From the NCBI GenBank assembly GCA_028277405.1, contig JANQGH010000055.1, positions 1 through 64,000 on the forward strand: a stretch of 64,000 nucleotides of DNA. The letters run 5' to 3'. The notes beneath the pieces are model-generated. The model made no database searches, had not been told where the DNA came from, and saw only the letters and a program-made list of their open reading frames with translations. A program made the translations under genes and the position numbers. This document shows positions 62,596 to 64,000 of the stretch, one piece after another. The DNA comes from Alphaproteobacteria bacterium (GTDB taxonomy: Bacteria; Pseudomonadota; Alphaproteobacteria; DSM-16000; Inquilinaceae). Position 1 is the first letter of the stretch; every line of letters starts with the position of its first letter.

Positions 62596-63040
62596 CGGGT
62601 TGCACCCGTCACGCTGGCGCGCGCGTCAACACCCTCGACGTCGCCGCCCGCGAATCCGTCGGAAACCGCGATCGATTTCGGCAAGTAGGAAGCCCCCCGC
62701 AACTACCGCCACGATAATTATCGTTCACAACCGTGATCACAGCGTACGGCCACTCGCGCGGCAACGCAATCTCCTCGCGCGGGCATGTCGCAATCCCGTT
62801 TCTCAGCGAGGATACCGGACTGGGCCACGCCATTCTCCGGAACTTGCCCTGGCCATCGATACCAAAGCGCTATGTGGAACGGTTGACCGCCGGCCGAGCT
62901 CCGGGCCGATCTCACCATCCAAAAGGGGTTCGGTTGTCTGCCTTGTTGGCAGAGCCATCGCAGCAACGCGCTTGAACCCTGAATATGATGATGTTTATGA
63001 TAATAACGATCAAACCGACGGAGGCGAGCCGAAGCCATCG
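62596..63040. promoter_or_regulatory. Divergent control region (445 bp) with a perfect 14-bp palindrome
   Basis: No gene is supported. ACGATAATTATCGT at 62711-62724 is perfectly palindromic and A/T-rich in a GC-rich setting, a plausible GntR operator. A related half, GATAATAACGAT, occurs at about 62999-63010 near the VOC gene. Both sides could be controlled together. Confidence 0.5.
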
Positions 63041-63499
63041 ATGCTGAAAGACTGGAACCACAGCTCGCTCACCGTCACGGACATCGACCGGTCGGCCGAG
63101 TTCTACGGCCGGGCCTTTGGCTTCGTTCACAAATTCACCGTGCGGGATATGACGCACCAGATCGCATCGATCACGGGCGTCGAGGGCGCGCGGTGCGATC
63201 TGATGCAGCTCGACGCCCCGGTCGGGGATCACGTTCTGGAACTGATCGCTTTTCACCATCCACCTCGCGACGAGGCAGATGATCGGCCCCGGCCACTGCA
63301 GCCTGGTCAGGCCCATGTCAGCTTTGTGGTCGAAGATCTCGACGCGACGCTGGTCCGCATCGAGGAACTGGGCGCGCGCAGGTTGGGCGCGGTGACCGAG
63401 TTTGCCGAGGGCCGCGCCGCCTATTGCCAGGAGCCTGGCGGGTCCGTTCTGGAACTGGAAGAGCTTTATGAGCAAGAGGACGGCGCCGATGGAGAATGA
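63041..63499 (+). CDS. VOC-superfamily (glyoxalase/dioxygenase-like) protein
   Basis: A 152-aa protein with the two halves of a VOC fold: a first metal-site His in NHSSLTVTDIDRSAEFYGRAFGF, QAHVSFVVEDLD in the middle and PGGSVLELEELYE at the end (last ligand Glu). The ATG at 63041 is the only start at the edge of homology; the ribosome site is distant. Its end overlaps the E1-alpha start by 11 bases, so they are translated together. Confidence 0.82.
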   Translation: MLKDWNHSSLTVTDIDRSAEFYGRAFGFVHKFTVRDMTHQIASITGVEGARCDLMQLDAPVGDHVLELIAFHHPPRDEADDRPRPLQPGQAHVSFVVEDLDATLVRIEELGARRLGAVTEFAEGRAAYCQEPGGSVLELEELYEQEDGADGE

Positions 63500-64000
63500 G
63501 CGCAGCCTCGCGCGGTTCGAGCGCTTGGCGCAGATGCGCCATTTCGACGAGGCCTGTCTCGCCGGCGTGATGAGCCGCGAGATCCATGGCGAGCTGCATA
63601 TCGGCATCGGGCAGGAGGCGATCGGCGCGGGCATGGCGGAGGCGCTGCGCCCGGGCGACGCCGTGGTCTCGACCCATCGCAACCACTTCCACGCCCTGGC
63701 CAAGGGCGTCTCGCCAAAGGCGTTGCTCGCCGAGATTTATGAAAAGGAGACCGGCCTTTGCCGGGGGCGCGGCGGCCACATGCACCCGTTCGACCTCTCG
63801 ACCAATTTCTCCGCCACCGGCATCGTCGGGGCCTCGCTGCCGGTGGCGCTGGGCTATGCCTATGGTTTCAAGCTGCGCGGCCAGGACCATGTGGCGGTCG
63901 GCGTCACGGGCGATGGCGGCGTGCTGACCGGCGGCTTTCATGAAAGCCTGAACATGGCCGGCGCCTGGGACCTGCCGCTGGTGGTGCTGGTCGAAAACAA
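63489..64000 (+). CDS. TPP-dependent dehydrogenase E1 alpha subunit, partial
   Basis: The first 170 codons of a protein that leaves the window. It starts MENERSLARFERLAQMRHFD after AGAGGACGG. Typical E1-alpha parts are IGIGQEAIGAGMAEAL, STHRNHFHALAKGV, GRGGHMHPFD and the TPP motif from GDGGVLTGGF to LVEN at the very edge. Pyruvate, acetoin or branched-chain 2-oxo-acid dehydrogenases are possible; the beta subunit should follow. Confidence 0.88.
   Translation, partial: MENERSLARFERLAQMRHFDEACLAGVMSREIHGELHIGIGQEAIGAGMAEALRPGDAVVSTHRNHFHALAKGVSPKALLAEIYEKETGLCRGRGGHMHPFDLSTNFSATGIVGASLPVALGYAYGFKLRGQDHVAVGVTGDGGVLTGGFHESLNMAGAWDLPLVVLVEN

Overview
The window is a GC-rich stretch of bacterial chromosome, most likely from an alphaproteobacterium. 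The evidence is an ImuA-ImuB-DnaE2 mutagenesis cassette behind a direct-repeat LexA box of the alphaproteobacterial form (GTTC-N7-GTTC, 43216-43230), single-domain FrcA-like sugar ATPases, a glycerol-type ABC importer and many FCD-type GntR regulators. I see no rRNA, tRNA, CRISPR array, phage genes or ribosomal-protein genes. An IS3-family end sits at the left edge. Nearly everything else is uptake and catabolism, built round six ABC importers. Functions are read from motifs and remembered family sequences; no search was run.

Layout. (1) 1-99: end of an IS3-type insertion sequence. (2) 285-7103, minus: a CUT1/glycerol-like ABC operon (binding protein, two permeases, a small membrane protein, two unlike ATPases) ending in a PfkB sugar kinase. 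Divergent from it are a SorC-type regulator and DhaK/DhaL-like kinase subunits (7344-10193), followed by a convergent class II aldolase. Together this looks like polyol or ketose import, phosphorylation and aldol cleavage. (3) 11339-17030: a ribose-type (CUT2) ABC importer, an L-xylulose-reductase-like SDR, an AraC regulator and a xylitol/sorbitol-dehydrogenase-like enzyme, suggesting pentitol/pentulose interconversion. (4) 17152-23670, minus: a ROK regulator, an M20 hydrolase, a second CUT2 importer and a YhfX-type PLP protein in one tight operon. A perfect inverted repeat separates it from a divergent proline-racemase-family gene. (5) 24857-29607, minus: a polar amino-acid ABC importer with a class IV (D-amino-acid-type) aminotransferase and a GntR regulator. 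Regions 4 and 5 together look like a system for amino or imino acids of unusual stereochemistry or conjugation.

(6) 29787-40231: a small membrane protein, a RimK-like ATP-grasp ligase, GntR, an alpha/beta hydrolase, a dipeptide-type ABC operon enclosing an M24 pita-bread enzyme that has lost most metal ligands, and a DsbA-fold isomerase. (7) 40286-41451: a VOC protein and a TetR regulator with a long near-palindromic operator. (8) 41448-49617: an ABC-F ATPase, then a divergent SOS operon of an endonuclease-III-like glycosylase, imuA, imuB and dnaE2. (9) 49710-51332: an APC permease. (10) 51347-62595, minus: an operon of about 11 kb with GntR, an oligopeptide-type ABC importer, HyuA and two tandem HyuB paralogues. 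(11) 63041-64000: a VOC protein and the start of an E1-alpha TPP dehydrogenase that runs off the window.

Recurring design: four of the six ABC operons carry a strong GC-rich hairpin directly after the binding-protein gene and before the permease gene, and a fifth has a terminator after its binding-protein gene. This fits the known need for more binding protein than membrane components. Several regulators have a clear palindrome upstream of their own operon (ROK, two GntR, TetR, SorC).
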